From Bryobacterales bacterium F-183 (lineage in GTDB: Bacteria; Acidobacteriota; Terriglobia; Bryobacterales; Bryobacteraceae), in contig AP025252.1 of NCBI GenBank assembly GCA_016865505.2, positions 3,162,001 to 3,226,000 on the forward strand: a stretch of DNA of 64,000 bases. The letters run 5' to 3'. The notes beneath the pieces were generated by a model. That model made no database searches. It saw only the letters and a list, made by a program, of their open reading frames with translations, and had not been told where the DNA came from. A program made the position numbers and the translations under genes. How positions within the stretch are numbered: position 1 is the first letter of the stretch; every line of letters starts with the position of its first letter. Below are positions 16,001 to 24,204 of the stretch, piece by piece.

Positions 16001-17166
16001 CAGTTGCCAATGACTTTGAATGGGCGCCCCAGCGCGTAACGTGCATACCCGCCAAAAACCTCGTCAGAGGCTTGACCGCCAAGGCAGACCTTATAGTTCG
16101 TCGCGGCTAGCTCACTTACCGCTCTCATCGGCAACATGGCAGGTCCGATAACCGGTTGATCTTGGTAAAACAGTAGCTTTTCCAAATCAGACGGAAACGA
16201 CCGACCATCGAGGGTTGTAAGGTGAAGGCGAAGACCCAGCGCCCTTGCGGCTTCCTCTTGGTAGGGGCGCTCGTCCACTACACCTTGGTTGGCAAAGTGC
16301 ACCCCAAAGACGTCCTGTAGGTTTCCCGATCGTGAGGCAAATGCTGCCACCGCTGTTGAGTCGATCCCACCACTGAAAAAGGCAGTAACGGGGACATCAG
16401 CCATCAGCTGATCCTGAACCACGAGATTCAACTGTTCTTTTAGGTGCTCCACCTGCTCGGCGGGAGTCGCCTTCGACTTGTGGAAGTCGTCCACGCGCCA
16501 ATACTGTCGGGATCGAACACTATGCGTGCCGAAGCGGATCCACTCCCCTGCGCGTACCTGCCGTATGCCGCGGAAGAAGGTTCGTTCGAACAAGGGGGTA
16601 TGGAAATGGAGATACTCCGAAACCGCCAGAGGGTCCATCTCGCGGCGGATCGAAGGGTCACAAAGTAGCGCTTTGATCTCACTAGCGAAAATGACTCGCT
16701 TGCCGTCATCGTGAAAGTAGACCTGCTTTACCCCAAGGGGGTCCCGAACCAAAGTGAGTGCGTGTTGGCGAACATCCCAGTATGCAAATCCGAAGATGCC
16801 GGACGCTTGTTCTAGAGAGTCAGGCCCCAGTTCCCGCATTGTGTGGAGCAGTGTTTCCGTGTCCGAAGAACCTCGAAAGCTGACTCCTCTTGCGGTCAAG
16901 CGATCTCGATACGCCTGGTGGTTATAGAACTCTCCGTTGTAGGCAATGCAAGCGTTCCCGTCCGGCGTGAGCATGGGCTGTGCGCCGCTCGGTGAGAGAT
17001 CTACGATGGACAGGCGACGGTGCCCAAGCCCGATCGGGCCATGGACAAAGAATCCATCCGCATCGGGACCACGGTGGGACAATTGAGCCGTCATCGCTCG
17101 TAGCAACTCTTCGTTCACCCTGCGATTGGGTTCTGCATAGTGAAAAATCCCGGCAAATCCGCACAT
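13069..17166 (-). CDS. asparagine synthetase-heparinase II/III fusion protein
   Basis: A single uninterrupted frame of 1365 residues with two enzymes. Residues 1-625 are a glutamine-hydrolysing asparagine synthetase: Cys2 (MCGFAGIF) for glutaminase, YNGEFYNHQAYR, the PP-loop SGGIDS at 265-270, and LGGQASDEVFGGYARY at 362-377. Residues 655-1365 are a heparinase II/III-like protein: an alpha-helical part with VYNNHLISEA (891-900), QSHNYHRS (944-951), YGGNDGAMP, then a beta part with GYHVVRG, HLDVFWRGHNVLVDTGSF (1102-1119) and GTGGHNTVRING. In other polysaccharide clusters these are commonly separate neighbours. The first half may amidate a uronic acid or precursor, and the second may cleave uronate-containing glycan. 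Lyase activity would need a periplasmic site, yet no signal peptide exists. Confidence 0.92.
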   Translation of the reverse strand: MCGFAGIFHYAEPNRRVNEELLRAMTAQLSHRGPDADGFFVHGPIGLGHRRLSIVDLSPSGAQPMLTPDGNACIAYNGEFYNHQAYRDRLTARGVSFRGSSDTETLLHTMRELGPDSLEQASGIFGFAYWDVRQHALTLVRDPLGVKQVYFHDDGKRVIFASEIKALLCDPSIRREMDPLAVSEYLHFHTPLFERTFFRGIRQVRAGEWIRFGTHSVRSRQYWRVDDFHKSKATPAEQVEHLKEQLNLVVQDQLMADVPVTAFFSGGIDSTAVAAFASRSGNLQDVFGVHFANQGVVDERPYQEEAARALGLRLHLTTLDGRSFPSDLEKLLFYQDQPVIGPAMLPMRAVSELAATNYKVCLGGQASDEVFGGYARYALGRPFKVIGNWFASTGNKQRNVGGNLSKQLTQLRNLRRLARNVSSLGDWQTHYFESFAKVPLSLWKGLFAAHELCDRDHCRQVFQDETNLSKATDPTDKLQEWDLRTYLTGLFQQDDRMSMSVGLESRVPLADPRLVKHAFHIPVDLKLRRGATKWILREAISDLVPPSVLNRVKIGFDTPVDAWMSKQHASFVRDILLSQQARSRGIWSATGMDLLLRRPHSLFWNDLTWKALNIELWARLFLDTSVAESLPQQESYTVRTAALEAAQPETAHKPEGAKLPNLIREVRELGLGRTASRIGWELKTRAALTGRIPAQSDEHRIQQGVIFAEQSTVAAEIAKLLGPEQCRSLVDIARDAAYGRLTAFGGWKADLGYPLAWHRNPVNGRGFARTTHWSRMYGQQAYAGDIKLAWEAGRFPQCFVLGRASVADSSLTPQLETAVRDQILDFVAKNPLNKGVQWCNGQEVALRLLAWTFAIDTFPSLLTTETSTINKCIVESTHYIEEHLEYAQRSVYNNHLISEAFGMLLGGALVLDHDRSRHWISEGIRILDEEADKQFYPDGAYISQSHNYHRSVLQVYLAAIRLVRNQGQEVPQSWLKALDRSLTFLLAHQNPTDGRLPNYGGNDGAMPLILSSCEYSDFRPTLQAVSAVTRNELLYTAGPWDEMALWLEGATVRDLPRRKRDSTSVSFADTGYHVVRGSSPETFATFRCGSLKDRFSQIDMLHLDVFWRGHNVLVDTGSFLYNGPSEWHTYFYGTGGHNTVRINGLNQMPHIRKFKCLYPTEAVLVSGNRIAASDPQGTQLISLVGEHYAYQRPFRITHRRTVLYDGLESWVIVDDLLGSGEPEAEIFWHGGDFPFESQQPNTASLQTPDGPFHISIFDGGGNPLEGRILCGEDNPPAGWLSRHYATKVPIPLLAAKRRVNAPARFVSVLSPTQVESTHCTGEHFVAVFADGRRITFPHGAPTEGFASPAPLTLPNLTTEKELIRG

Positions 17167-17191
17167 ATCGAGTTACTGTCCTTTTGTTTCC

Positions 17192-18400
17192 TTAGGCTGC
17201 GCGATGGTGGGTGCCTTGACGCAGTTGCGCGAGAACGAAGATCGGCCCGCGGGCGAAAGGCCGCACAGCGAGGCCACGATCTCGCTTGAGCACTTCGAGC
17301 AAGGCTAGTAAGACTCCAAGGATCACATTGAACTGAATGAGTCTCGCCATCGCGAACCCTGCACTGAAGATCATGAGTCCAGCGAGTGCGAGGATGAGCC
17401 CGATCGCGTGGTGTCGGTAATCACCGAGGCTCGATGGTGTCAGCTTGTAAAGCGCAACGAATGGCATAGCAATGTAAAGGAGCCCGAACAAGCCGAAGTC
17501 CATGAGCAGATATAGGTAGCTGTTGTGAACGTAGCCTACGCGTGTCTTCTGGTAATAAAGGCCCGAGGTGTCGAATCGGAAGCCCAGACCGTTGCCGATT
17601 AACGGTGAGCGCTGAATAAGTTGTAAGGCTACTTCATTCTCTTGCATTCTGGTGTCAATGCTGCCTGCCTGCGTGTAGCCGATTCGTGCACCCTTGAACA
17701 ACGTCTCCTTGGGAAGAACGAATGCGATTAAACCCAGTACCGCAACTGCTGAGCAATACCGAACGAGCTGACGAAAGGAGAGGCCAAGGAAGAAGGGCAC
17801 AAAGAGAAGAGGAAGAAGGGAGGCCAGGATTAAGCTGCGGGTTCCAGTCAGTAATGAGGACAGAAGCATATATGCAGCGCAGAGCATCAGCCCTAAACGT
17901 TGGATTGTTGAAGTATGTTTGCGGAGCGCTAGTCCAACACAGAGATGAAAGCCGACCACTGGGAGTGGGATGCTATGGTTTGGGTTTACAAAGGTGCTTC
18001 GCCATACCTCTCCCGAGATCACTTTCGGCAGCAGGATTACGTTCTGCGTTGCGAATGCCATGCCCACTGCGATGATTGCTGAGTAGAGCAGCGTGACACG
18101 ACGAAGCGTCACCAGTCGCGTGGTTACGAAAAAGAAAGCAAGGAAGGCGAAGGGGATTACGCCCCGGATGTATTCTTCTGTTGTGACGCTGCCCGCGAAG
18201 ATCCACCCGATGTGGAGTGTGCAAACCACCAAGAAGGCACCAATGCACCGTCCCGTTTTTGACGGGCGCTGTTTAATCTTGCTGAATAGAGCGAAAGCTG
18301 CGGCCAGGGAGCCCAGAACGACAAAGGGAACGCTCGCCACCTCAAACTTGGTGAGCGGGAGGATAAGTAGTGAAAATAGGGTCAGGATTAGCGCCAGCAT
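17192..18400 (-). CDS. O-antigen ligase/polymerase-like membrane protein (Wzy)
   Basis: A 402-residue integral membrane protein with about ten hydrophobic segments. The large periplasmic loop carries LIQRSPLIGNGLGFRFD followed by VGYVHNSYLYLLMDFGLFG, the H-N-x-x-L signature of the Wzy_C/O-antigen ligase family. It should polymerise or ligate repeat units outside the inner membrane. The ATG at 18400 follows AAGGATAAAG; the longer upstream frame overlaps the flippase gene and lacks a start signal. It sits 2 bases after the end of the flippase gene, within the same operon. Confidence 0.85.
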   Translation of the reverse strand: MLALILTLFSLLILPLTKFEVASVPFVVLGSLAAAFALFSKIKQRPSKTGRCIGAFLVVCTLHIGWIFAGSVTTEEYIRGVIPFAFLAFFFVTTRLVTLRRVTLLYSAIIAVGMAFATQNVILLPKVISGEVWRSTFVNPNHSIPLPVVGFHLCVGLALRKHTSTIQRLGLMLCAAYMLLSSLLTGTRSLILASLLPLLFVPFFLGLSFRQLVRYCSAVAVLGLIAFVLPKETLFKGARIGYTQAGSIDTRMQENEVALQLIQRSPLIGNGLGFRFDTSGLYYQKTRVGYVHNSYLYLLMDFGLFGLLYIAMPFVALYKLTPSSLGDYRHHAIGLILALAGLMIFSAGFAMARLIQFNVILGVLLALLEVLKRDRGLAVRPFARGPIFVLAQLRQGTHHRAA

Positions 18401-18402
18401 CT

Positions 18403-19863
18403 TTATCCTTCGATATGTCTGGTGTTGGCAGGCGTCCAATCCCAGCACCGCATCGATCCTAGAACAAAAAGCCCGTAAACAAGTACTGCCACTGTTGCAG
18501 ATGCTTCCGGGGTAGTGGTTACATTGCCGGCTGCGATTGCCGGAAACGCAGGAACTATCGCTATGCGCACCCTCGCCCAGAGGTTGCCGAGCCATTCTCG
18601 ATTCGCAACCGACCACATTGCTACTCCGGCAGCTGTGAAAAGACCGATTGTGGTTGCGATCGCAGCGGCGCGTAGTCCAAGGTCGCCTGGTAGAGAGGTC
18701 CGGACTGCCCAGGCAACCAAAAGGCTGAAAAAGCCTCCTGCAAGTGCGTGTGCTGGCTTTCTTTGCGAGATCAGAGCTGCCGCTAGAGTGTCCTTTAATG
18801 CGAAGCCGATACTTGCGAGTGCGAAGCTTCCGAGGAGCGCTGCGATTTCATCGCGCTTGCTCTGGACGAAGGCGCTCGAACCTAACAAGATGGAGCTGAT
18901 AGGAGAGGCCGCAAAGTGCAGGCAAAGAGCGAGTGGCACAACAGCCAGCAAGAGCAACCCCAAGGCTCGACCGAGTGAATCGGCAAACTCGCCGCGGTTG
19001 CCAGTCAACTTCGCCCAGTGGGGCATGCTCACACTAACCACTGTGTTGACTAGAATCTGGGTTGGCATCGTCACGATGGAGTAGATGTAGCTGATGGCAG
19101 CCACCTGACCAACTCCAAGGGAAGCTGCAAATGATCGATCCGACACCAGGTATAAAGTCGAGATCGCGTTGCATCCCAAGCCTGGCAGTACGAGCTTGAA
19201 GAGTTGACGTCCATTCCCGAAGATTGGCTTGGCCCATTGTGCCCCTGCGAAATGAAGTGCCAGGCAGAGCGACACACCTTGGAGTACCGATCCGCTTACT
19301 AGCCCAAGAGCAAGGGGATACGGGCTGCGATCATGCGTAAAAGCCAGTCCGATGACCCCAAAGAGGTAAGGCAGGCTCATCGACAATGGCGACGCGGCAA
19401 TGTTTCCGTTGGACTGAAGAGCGCCAGCGGCCAAACCAGCGATTGGTTGGAAGAACAGGATAGGTAGCAGTGGGAGTTGGAACTGAGCTGCTCGCTGCCA
19501 TAGCGTATTGGTGCCGCCACCTGCCGATCCAGTGTAGAAGAGCAACGAGCCAAGGAATACCAACAAAACCACCAGCAGCATGCAAGCGGCGACCTGCAGC
19601 AGAAGGCCCGAAAGAAGCGACGCTCGATTCACGGATGAGGGAAGGCCAGCCAGCACGACGACTACGTTTGCCGACAGGGCGTTGTACAGTAAGCCGCTCA
19701 GTAGCACTGGTAGAACTTGCGCCAGGAAGAAAGCATCGGCCATCTCAGTTGCACCGAGCGTCCTTGCGAGCATGAGTTGTTGTGCCGCCGCAAGCCCCTT
19801 GCAAAGCAGTGTGGCTGCACCAACCCCCGTGGCTACCTTCAAAAATCTGCGAGAGACCAGCAT
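18403..19863 (-). CDS. MurJ/MVF-type lipid-linked oligosaccharide flippase
   Basis: A 486-residue membrane protein with about 12-14 hydrophobic segments, opening with LARTLGATEMADAFFLAQVLP, a MurJ/MVF-family hallmark. The repeated motif GLGCNAISTLYLVSDRSFAASLG marks the second half of the family's bundle. In this operon it most likely flips the undecaprenyl-linked repeat unit, taking the place of a Wzx protein. Its start overlaps the stop of the kinase gene by one base (TAATG). Confidence 0.88.
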   Translation of the reverse strand: MLVSRRFLKVATGVGAATLLCKGLAAAQQLMLARTLGATEMADAFFLAQVLPVLLSGLLYNALSANVVVVLAGLPSSVNRASLLSGLLLQVAACMLLVVLLVFLGSLLFYTGSAGGGTNTLWQRAAQFQLPLLPILFFQPIAGLAAGALQSNGNIAASPLSMSLPYLFGVIGLAFTHDRSPYPLALGLVSGSVLQGVSLCLALHFAGAQWAKPIFGNGRQLFKLVLPGLGCNAISTLYLVSDRSFAASLGVGQVAAISYIYSIVTMPTQILVNTVVSVSMPHWAKLTGNRGEFADSLGRALGLLLLAVVPLALCLHFAASPISSILLGSSAFVQSKRDEIAALLGSFALASIGFALKDTLAAALISQRKPAHALAGGFFSLLVAWAVRTSLPGDLGLRAAAIATTIGLFTAAGVAMWSVANREWLGNLWARVRIAIVPAFPAIAAGNVTTTPEASATVAVLVYGLFVLGSMRCWDWTPANTRHIEG

Positions 19864-22106
19864 TATCCCTTCTCTGGTTCAGGAGCCGCCATGTAGTAGT
19901 TCCGGTGATAACCGTAGTAGTAATAGTGTTCGCTCATTCCTGGCTTGACCTGGTTGAGGACGACGCCTACGACGTTCGCGCGAAGACGCGTCAGAGTGGC
20001 TAGAACGCTTCCAACGGCTTTCCGACTTGTCTTGCCCGCACAGGCTACGACGAGAACTCCGTCTACGCCTGTCGCCATTTGGAGCGGTTCGGCGAAACCG
20101 AGAAGCGGTGGAGCGTCTACGATCACCAGGTCGTACTCTTTGCTGGCTTCGTCGATCAGGTCGACCATGCGGGCGCCGATGAGGTCCGAGGCTTTTCGGG
20201 ATGGCGGACCTGCGGCGATTACATCCAGGTCTGGATAATCTTCGTCCTTCACGATGACCCCACGCCAGTCGATGTTCTCGGTGAGGTAGTTCGACAGGCC
20301 AACCGTACTCGGTACGCGCATCTTTTTATGAACGGAAGGTCTGCGGAGGTCGGCGTCGATTAGCAGAGTTCTTTTGCGCTGTTGCGAGTGCGAAATCGCG
20401 AGGTGTACACCGGTGGTAGTCTTGCCTTCTGCTGGGGCTGCGCTTGTGATCAAGAGTGAACGGATGCGCCGGTCAAAGTCGCCGAGGAGTACGGAGTTGC
20501 GCAAGGTGCGAATTGCTTCTTCGTACGACGAGATCTTATCTGGGGAGGCGTCTCCGAACTTAACCAGTGATCCTGCTGCTGCGGACGACGTTTGCTGCGA
20601 ATCCAGCAACTTGATCGCCGGGAGCCCACCGACGATGTCGGTGTTCAGTACGCGAGCGGCCTGCTCGGGATCCGTGATCGTGTTGTCGAGGAGGTCCGCC
20701 AGGATTGCGCCGGCGACTCCGATCACCAATGCGACCAGCAGCGACAAAAAGAGGTTCAGACGGATGTTGGGGAATACCGGCTTAGCGCCTGGCTTTGCGA
20801 GATCTGCAATGCGGATGTTGTTGTTCTGAATCCCTGAGTTGATCTCCGCTTCCTTGATCTTTCGGAGCAACTCATCGTAGATTCGCTTGTCGTTCTCTGC
20901 TTCGCGTTTGGCTTGCTGATACTGAAACGAACGACCGTTCAGACTATCGAACTCGGCTTTGGTGCCGGCGACTGCCTGCTTGAGCATGTGTTCGCGACTC
21001 AGAGCGGTTCGATATTCGACCTCAATCCGCTTGCCGATGCTATGGCGCGTTTCATCGAACTGACGCTGCAACTCCGAGACATCGCTTGCTGACTTTCTGA
21101 ACTCAGGGCTGTTGGGACCCCAGGTGGTGCGAGTCATCGAATGCCGCTGCTTGGCCTCATTGAGGCGCTCGCTGAGGCGCTGCAGTGCTTCGCCCTGGCT
21201 TGAGACCTGCGCTGCTTCGAGAGAGCCATTCTTCATCGATTCGAAGGCCGACTCTTTGCGTACACGGTCTGCCTGCGCATTGGTGTACTCCGTGTTGAGC
21301 TGCAGAAGGCGAGCTGAGAGGATGCTCGTTTTTTCTTCCGGACTGATCACGTTCAGCTCCCGTTCGAAGGCGGCGAGGCGCTGGCCGGACTGTTCCATCT
21401 TGGCTTTCAGCTCATCCAGTTGTTGGGACATGAAGCTCGAAAGCGTCGATGACGAGGTGAGTCTGATTCTGTAGGTGTGTTCCAGGTAAGACTTTGCGAC
21501 TGCGTTTGCCACGTTGGCTGCAAGATCTGCGTCCGAGGAACGGTATGCGACTTCGAGAAGGTAAGTTGCAGGCGGGCGCGTGACTGTCAGTTTCTTCAAC
21601 GTCACCGGGGCCGCGACCAGTGCCTTTACCTTGTCTTCGGAGAGGCCCTTGGTTTGCTCTTCATGCTCGAGTAGCTTGTACTTCGCGGCGATGGGCCGTA
21701 GCACCGCGTCTGATTGCAGTAGCTTGACCTGGGTGGCCAAGAATTGGTCCGCATCGTTCGGGCTTGCGGCGCGAGCGGAGTCCTGGCCTACGATGGCGCT
21801 GGGAGCCTGGCGATCAATGTCGATGGTCGCTACCGATTCGTAGATCGGAGCGAGGCGCACGGATACCAGGAACGTCCCAAGCATGCACAGCACTACCCAA
21901 ACGGCGATCTTCCACGCGTGCCGTTTGATCGTCCACAGGTAGTGACTCAGCGGTACCGTCTGCTCCGCGATTTCCGGATCTCCGGTGGGGCCGTTGCCGG
22001 GCATCACCTGTTGCAGGTAGATGGGGGACAACGCTCCGTTGCCGTTGGGATTGCCTGAAAGAGCAATGAGGCCTTGCTGCTTTCCGTCTTGATTCGAATT
22101 CTGCAT
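19863..22106 (-). CDS. polysaccharide co-polymerase/tyrosine autokinase (Wzc-like)
   Basis: A 747-residue fused chain-length regulator and BY-kinase in the inner membrane. Membrane segments lie near residues 65-85 and 480-500, flanking a long periplasmic coiled-coil region of the Wzz/GumC type. The C-terminal kinase has Walker A PAEGKTTTG, Walker A' LLIDADLRRPSV and Walker B DLVIVDAPPLLG. The tail ends with a tyrosine cluster (HYYYYGYHRNYY), the autophosphorylation site of this class. It controls polymer length with the Wzy and Wza-like proteins. The ATG at 22106 is chosen because the longer frame overlaps the export protein gene by 44 bases. Confidence 0.93.
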   Translation of the reverse strand: MQNSNQDGKQQGLIALSGNPNGNGALSPIYLQQVMPGNGPTGDPEIAEQTVPLSHYLWTIKRHAWKIAVWVVLCMLGTFLVSVRLAPIYESVATIDIDRQAPSAIVGQDSARAASPNDADQFLATQVKLLQSDAVLRPIAAKYKLLEHEEQTKGLSEDKVKALVAAPVTLKKLTVTRPPATYLLEVAYRSSDADLAANVANAVAKSYLEHTYRIRLTSSSTLSSFMSQQLDELKAKMEQSGQRLAAFERELNVISPEEKTSILSARLLQLNTEYTNAQADRVRKESAFESMKNGSLEAAQVSSQGEALQRLSERLNEAKQRHSMTRTTWGPNSPEFRKSASDVSELQRQFDETRHSIGKRIEVEYRTALSREHMLKQAVAGTKAEFDSLNGRSFQYQQAKREAENDKRIYDELLRKIKEAEINSGIQNNNIRIADLAKPGAKPVFPNIRLNLFLSLLVALVIGVAGAILADLLDNTITDPEQAARVLNTDIVGGLPAIKLLDSQQTSSAAAGSLVKFGDASPDKISSYEEAIRTLRNSVLLGDFDRRIRSLLITSAAPAEGKTTTGVHLAISHSQQRKRTLLIDADLRRPSVHKKMRVPSTVGLSNYLTENIDWRGVIVKDEDYPDLDVIAAGPPSRKASDLIGARMVDLIDEASKEYDLVIVDAPPLLGFAEPLQMATGVDGVLVVACAGKTSRKAVGSVLATLTRLRANVVGVVLNQVKPGMSEHYYYYGYHRNYYMAAPEPEKG

Positions 22107-22125
22107 GGTCTGAATAATCCTGGTG

Positions 22126-23079
22126 TTATCGAATCGCCCAGATGAGAGCGGAGGTGGCGGCCGCGCCAAGCGGCAGAGACTTCTCGAGGGTGGTCATTAC
22201 AGTCTTGCGGCCGGTCCGGTCAGGAATGTAAAGGACATCGTTGGCGACCAGGGACACGTCCGGCGATTTACGCTGGATGATCTTTTCGAGGTCGATAGGA
22301 ATCTCGTTCTTTCCGCCGGATGCTTCTTTGCGGTAGATGTAGGCAGTTTTGGAGCTGTAGGCGAGCAGGCCCTCGGACAGCGCGAGCAAACGCATCACGC
22401 TGGTCTCCGAAGCATCCTTGATCGGGAAGGCTCCGGGTTTCTTTACGTTCCCTACGACGTAGATTCGACCGGCGTCCGGAACGCGGATCTCTTCGCCGCC
22501 CTCCAGAGCCAGGTTCGACTCCGGATCTGCGGCGTCGATTAACACCTTGACCGGAATCCGCTGGACCAAGGTGCGCGACTTGCCGTCTTCGCCTGTCTGC
22601 GTCTTGCTCACCAGGATCTCGGGGCCGGCATCATCGGAAAGACCTTCCGCTTTCGAGATCGCGTCCAACAAAGTGGTTTCGCCGAACGCCTGAAACGTAA
22701 CCGGGTGCTTTACAGCGCCCACGACTTTGATGGGACGGCTGCGGTATTCCGCGACGTTTACGGTGACGACTGGCTCGACCATCACGCCTTCTTTTCGCAG
22801 GGCATTGCCAATGGCACTTTCAACCTCTGCGGGCCACATGCCCGCGACTTTGATGCGTTGGCGCAACAAAGGCAGGCGGATGGTGCCGTCGTTCGAAACA
22901 CGGATGTTTCGAGTGAGCTCGGGCGAATCGTAAACGGTTAAGCCGATTAGGTCATCCGCGCCGATTTTTTGAACGGGAAGGGAAGATGTGTCGGTGAGCC
23001 CGGACGAGGACGCAGGGCGTTGGGCCAAAATGGCTGTACAGGCAAGCAAAAGAACGAAACAGAGGCGTGGCATAGTCAC
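22126..23079 (-). CDS. polysaccharide export protein (Wza/GumB-like)
   Basis: A secreted protein of about 317 residues, first gene of the polysaccharide operon. The N-terminus PRLCFVLLLACTAILAQ is a signal peptide without a clear lipobox. The PES domain follows: KIGADDLIGLTVYDSPELTR then VSNDGTIRLPLL, with two soluble ligand-binding (SLBB) blocks VVGAVKHPVTF and VVGNVKKPGAF. A hydrophobic segment ends the protein. The GTG at 23079 has AAAGGA nine bases upstream, better placed than for the ATG at 23073; an ATG at 23127 is another choice. It forms the outer-membrane or periplasmic export channel. Confidence 0.9.
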   Translation of the reverse strand: MTMPRLCFVLLLACTAILAQRPASSSGLTDTSSLPVQKIGADDLIGLTVYDSPELTRNIRVSNDGTIRLPLLRQRIKVAGMWPAEVESAIGNALRKEGVMVEPVVTVNVAEYRSRPIKVVGAVKHPVTFQAFGETTLLDAISKAEGLSDDAGPEILVSKTQTGEDGKSRTLVQRIPVKVLIDAADPESNLALEGGEEIRVPDAGRIYVVGNVKKPGAFPIKDASETSVMRLLALSEGLLAYSSKTAYIYRKEASGGKNEIPIDLEKIIQRKSPDVSLVANDVLYIPDRTGRKTVMTTLEKSLPLGAAATSALIWAIR

Positions 23080-23505
23080 TAGCTGGAGTCCTTTCGCCGT
23101 GGTCTTCTTCGTAGAAGTCTTCACCATCGGCGAATGAAGATGACTGAGCGTAACATCGCGTTTTTGGCCGAACAATTGACCCAAACTACTCCTCAGGGGC
23201 ATTTCTCCGGCGTTATCGACACCCGGTACCCGCATGCGGATGAGGTACTTGGATGCCCGCGTTCGAGGGTAGCTTCGTGGGACTTTAGACCTCAATCGCC
23301 GGAGAAACGACCGAGGTTCTCATTTTCTTGAAATCGCTGCGTAAATGACGGATTTACGTAGATTTACCTTTTCTTCTCCAGTGGGCGAAAACGTGGGCTA
23401 GCGAACGCAGTTGTGTTTGGCCGGACACCGCTCACTCGTTTGCCGCTTGGTAAATGCTAGATAATACGGGGTGGACTACCATTTGCAACGGTTGGCGACG
23501 CACGC
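23080..23505. promoter_or_regulatory. divergent intergenic region upstream of the polysaccharide operon
   Basis: This 426-base gap separates the minus-strand operon from the plus-strand membrane-protein gene and must hold both promoters. It contains an 11-bp perfect inverted repeat, TTTCTCCGGCG at 23202-23212 and CGCCGGAGAAA at 23297-23307. It also has a tight hairpin or operator-like palindrome CGTAAAT-GACGG-ATTTACG at 23340-23358. At 23472-23487 TGG-N11-TTGC-like spacing (GG, ten bases, GC) resembles a sigma-54 element. No convincing gene lies here. Which element controls which gene is not known. Confidence 0.5.
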
Positions 23506-24204
23506 ATGAAGAACACCAATTTCGTCCTATTTGGCCTGACGCATTGGGCAATCCTGATTTCGATACCTCTGCTTGCATGGCTTTTCGCCCAACTGGCTCA
23601 CCGTTTGAGTATTCCTGCACGGACGGGGATCCGTGTCGCCCTTGGCGGTCTGCTCATGATTAATGAACTGATCTGGTATGTGTTCAAAGCGCGTCACAAC
23701 TCATGGCAGTTTCCAGGTACGTTGCCGCTGCAGCTCTGCGACGTGATCCTTTGGATGACCGTGATCGCGATGCTGTTGAAGGTGCAGTGGGCTTTTGAGT
23801 TTGCGTTCCTGGCCGGCCTGGTGGGTACTTCGATGGCGATCATCACGCCTGATCTCTGGGAGCCGTTCCCCACGTATCCGACGGTCTACTTCTTCCTCGC
23901 CCACGGTGGCATTGTGATGTGCGTGTTGTACCTGTGGTGGAGCCGTGAGATGCGGTTGCTGCCCGGGTGTGTCTGGCGAGTACTGCTATCGCTGAACGTG
24001 TATGCCGCTGCCCTTGGCGTGTTTAATTGGATCTTCCAGACCAACTATATGTACCTTTGCCGGAAGCCGGAAAGCGCATCGGTATTGGATTACCTCGGAC
24101 CTTGGCCGGTATATATCCTTGGCGGCGAATTGATTGGGCTGCTCTTCTTTACGCTGCTGTGGCTGCCGTTCCGGCGTCAGTCGGTGGAGGCCGGAACCCG
24201 TTGA
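23506..24204 (+). CDS. TIGR02206-like integral membrane protein
   Basis: A 232-residue protein with six or seven membrane segments. The blocks FPGTLPLQLCDVILW (residues about 66-80) and LGPWPVYILGGELIG near the end are typical of the TIGR02206/YwaF family. No biochemical role is established for that family. It is divergent from the polysaccharide operon and converges on the acyltransferase-like gene, overlapping it by 28 bases. Confidence 0.8.
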   Translation: MKNTNFVLFGLTHWAILISIPLLAWLFAQLAHRLSIPARTGIRVALGGLLMINELIWYVFKARHNSWQFPGTLPLQLCDVILWMTVIAMLLKVQWAFEFAFLAGLVGTSMAIITPDLWEPFPTYPTVYFFLAHGGIVMCVLYLWWSREMRLLPGCVWRVLLSLNVYAAALGVFNWIFQTNYMYLCRKPESASVLDYLGPWPVYILGGELIGLLFFTLLWLPFRRQSVEAGTR

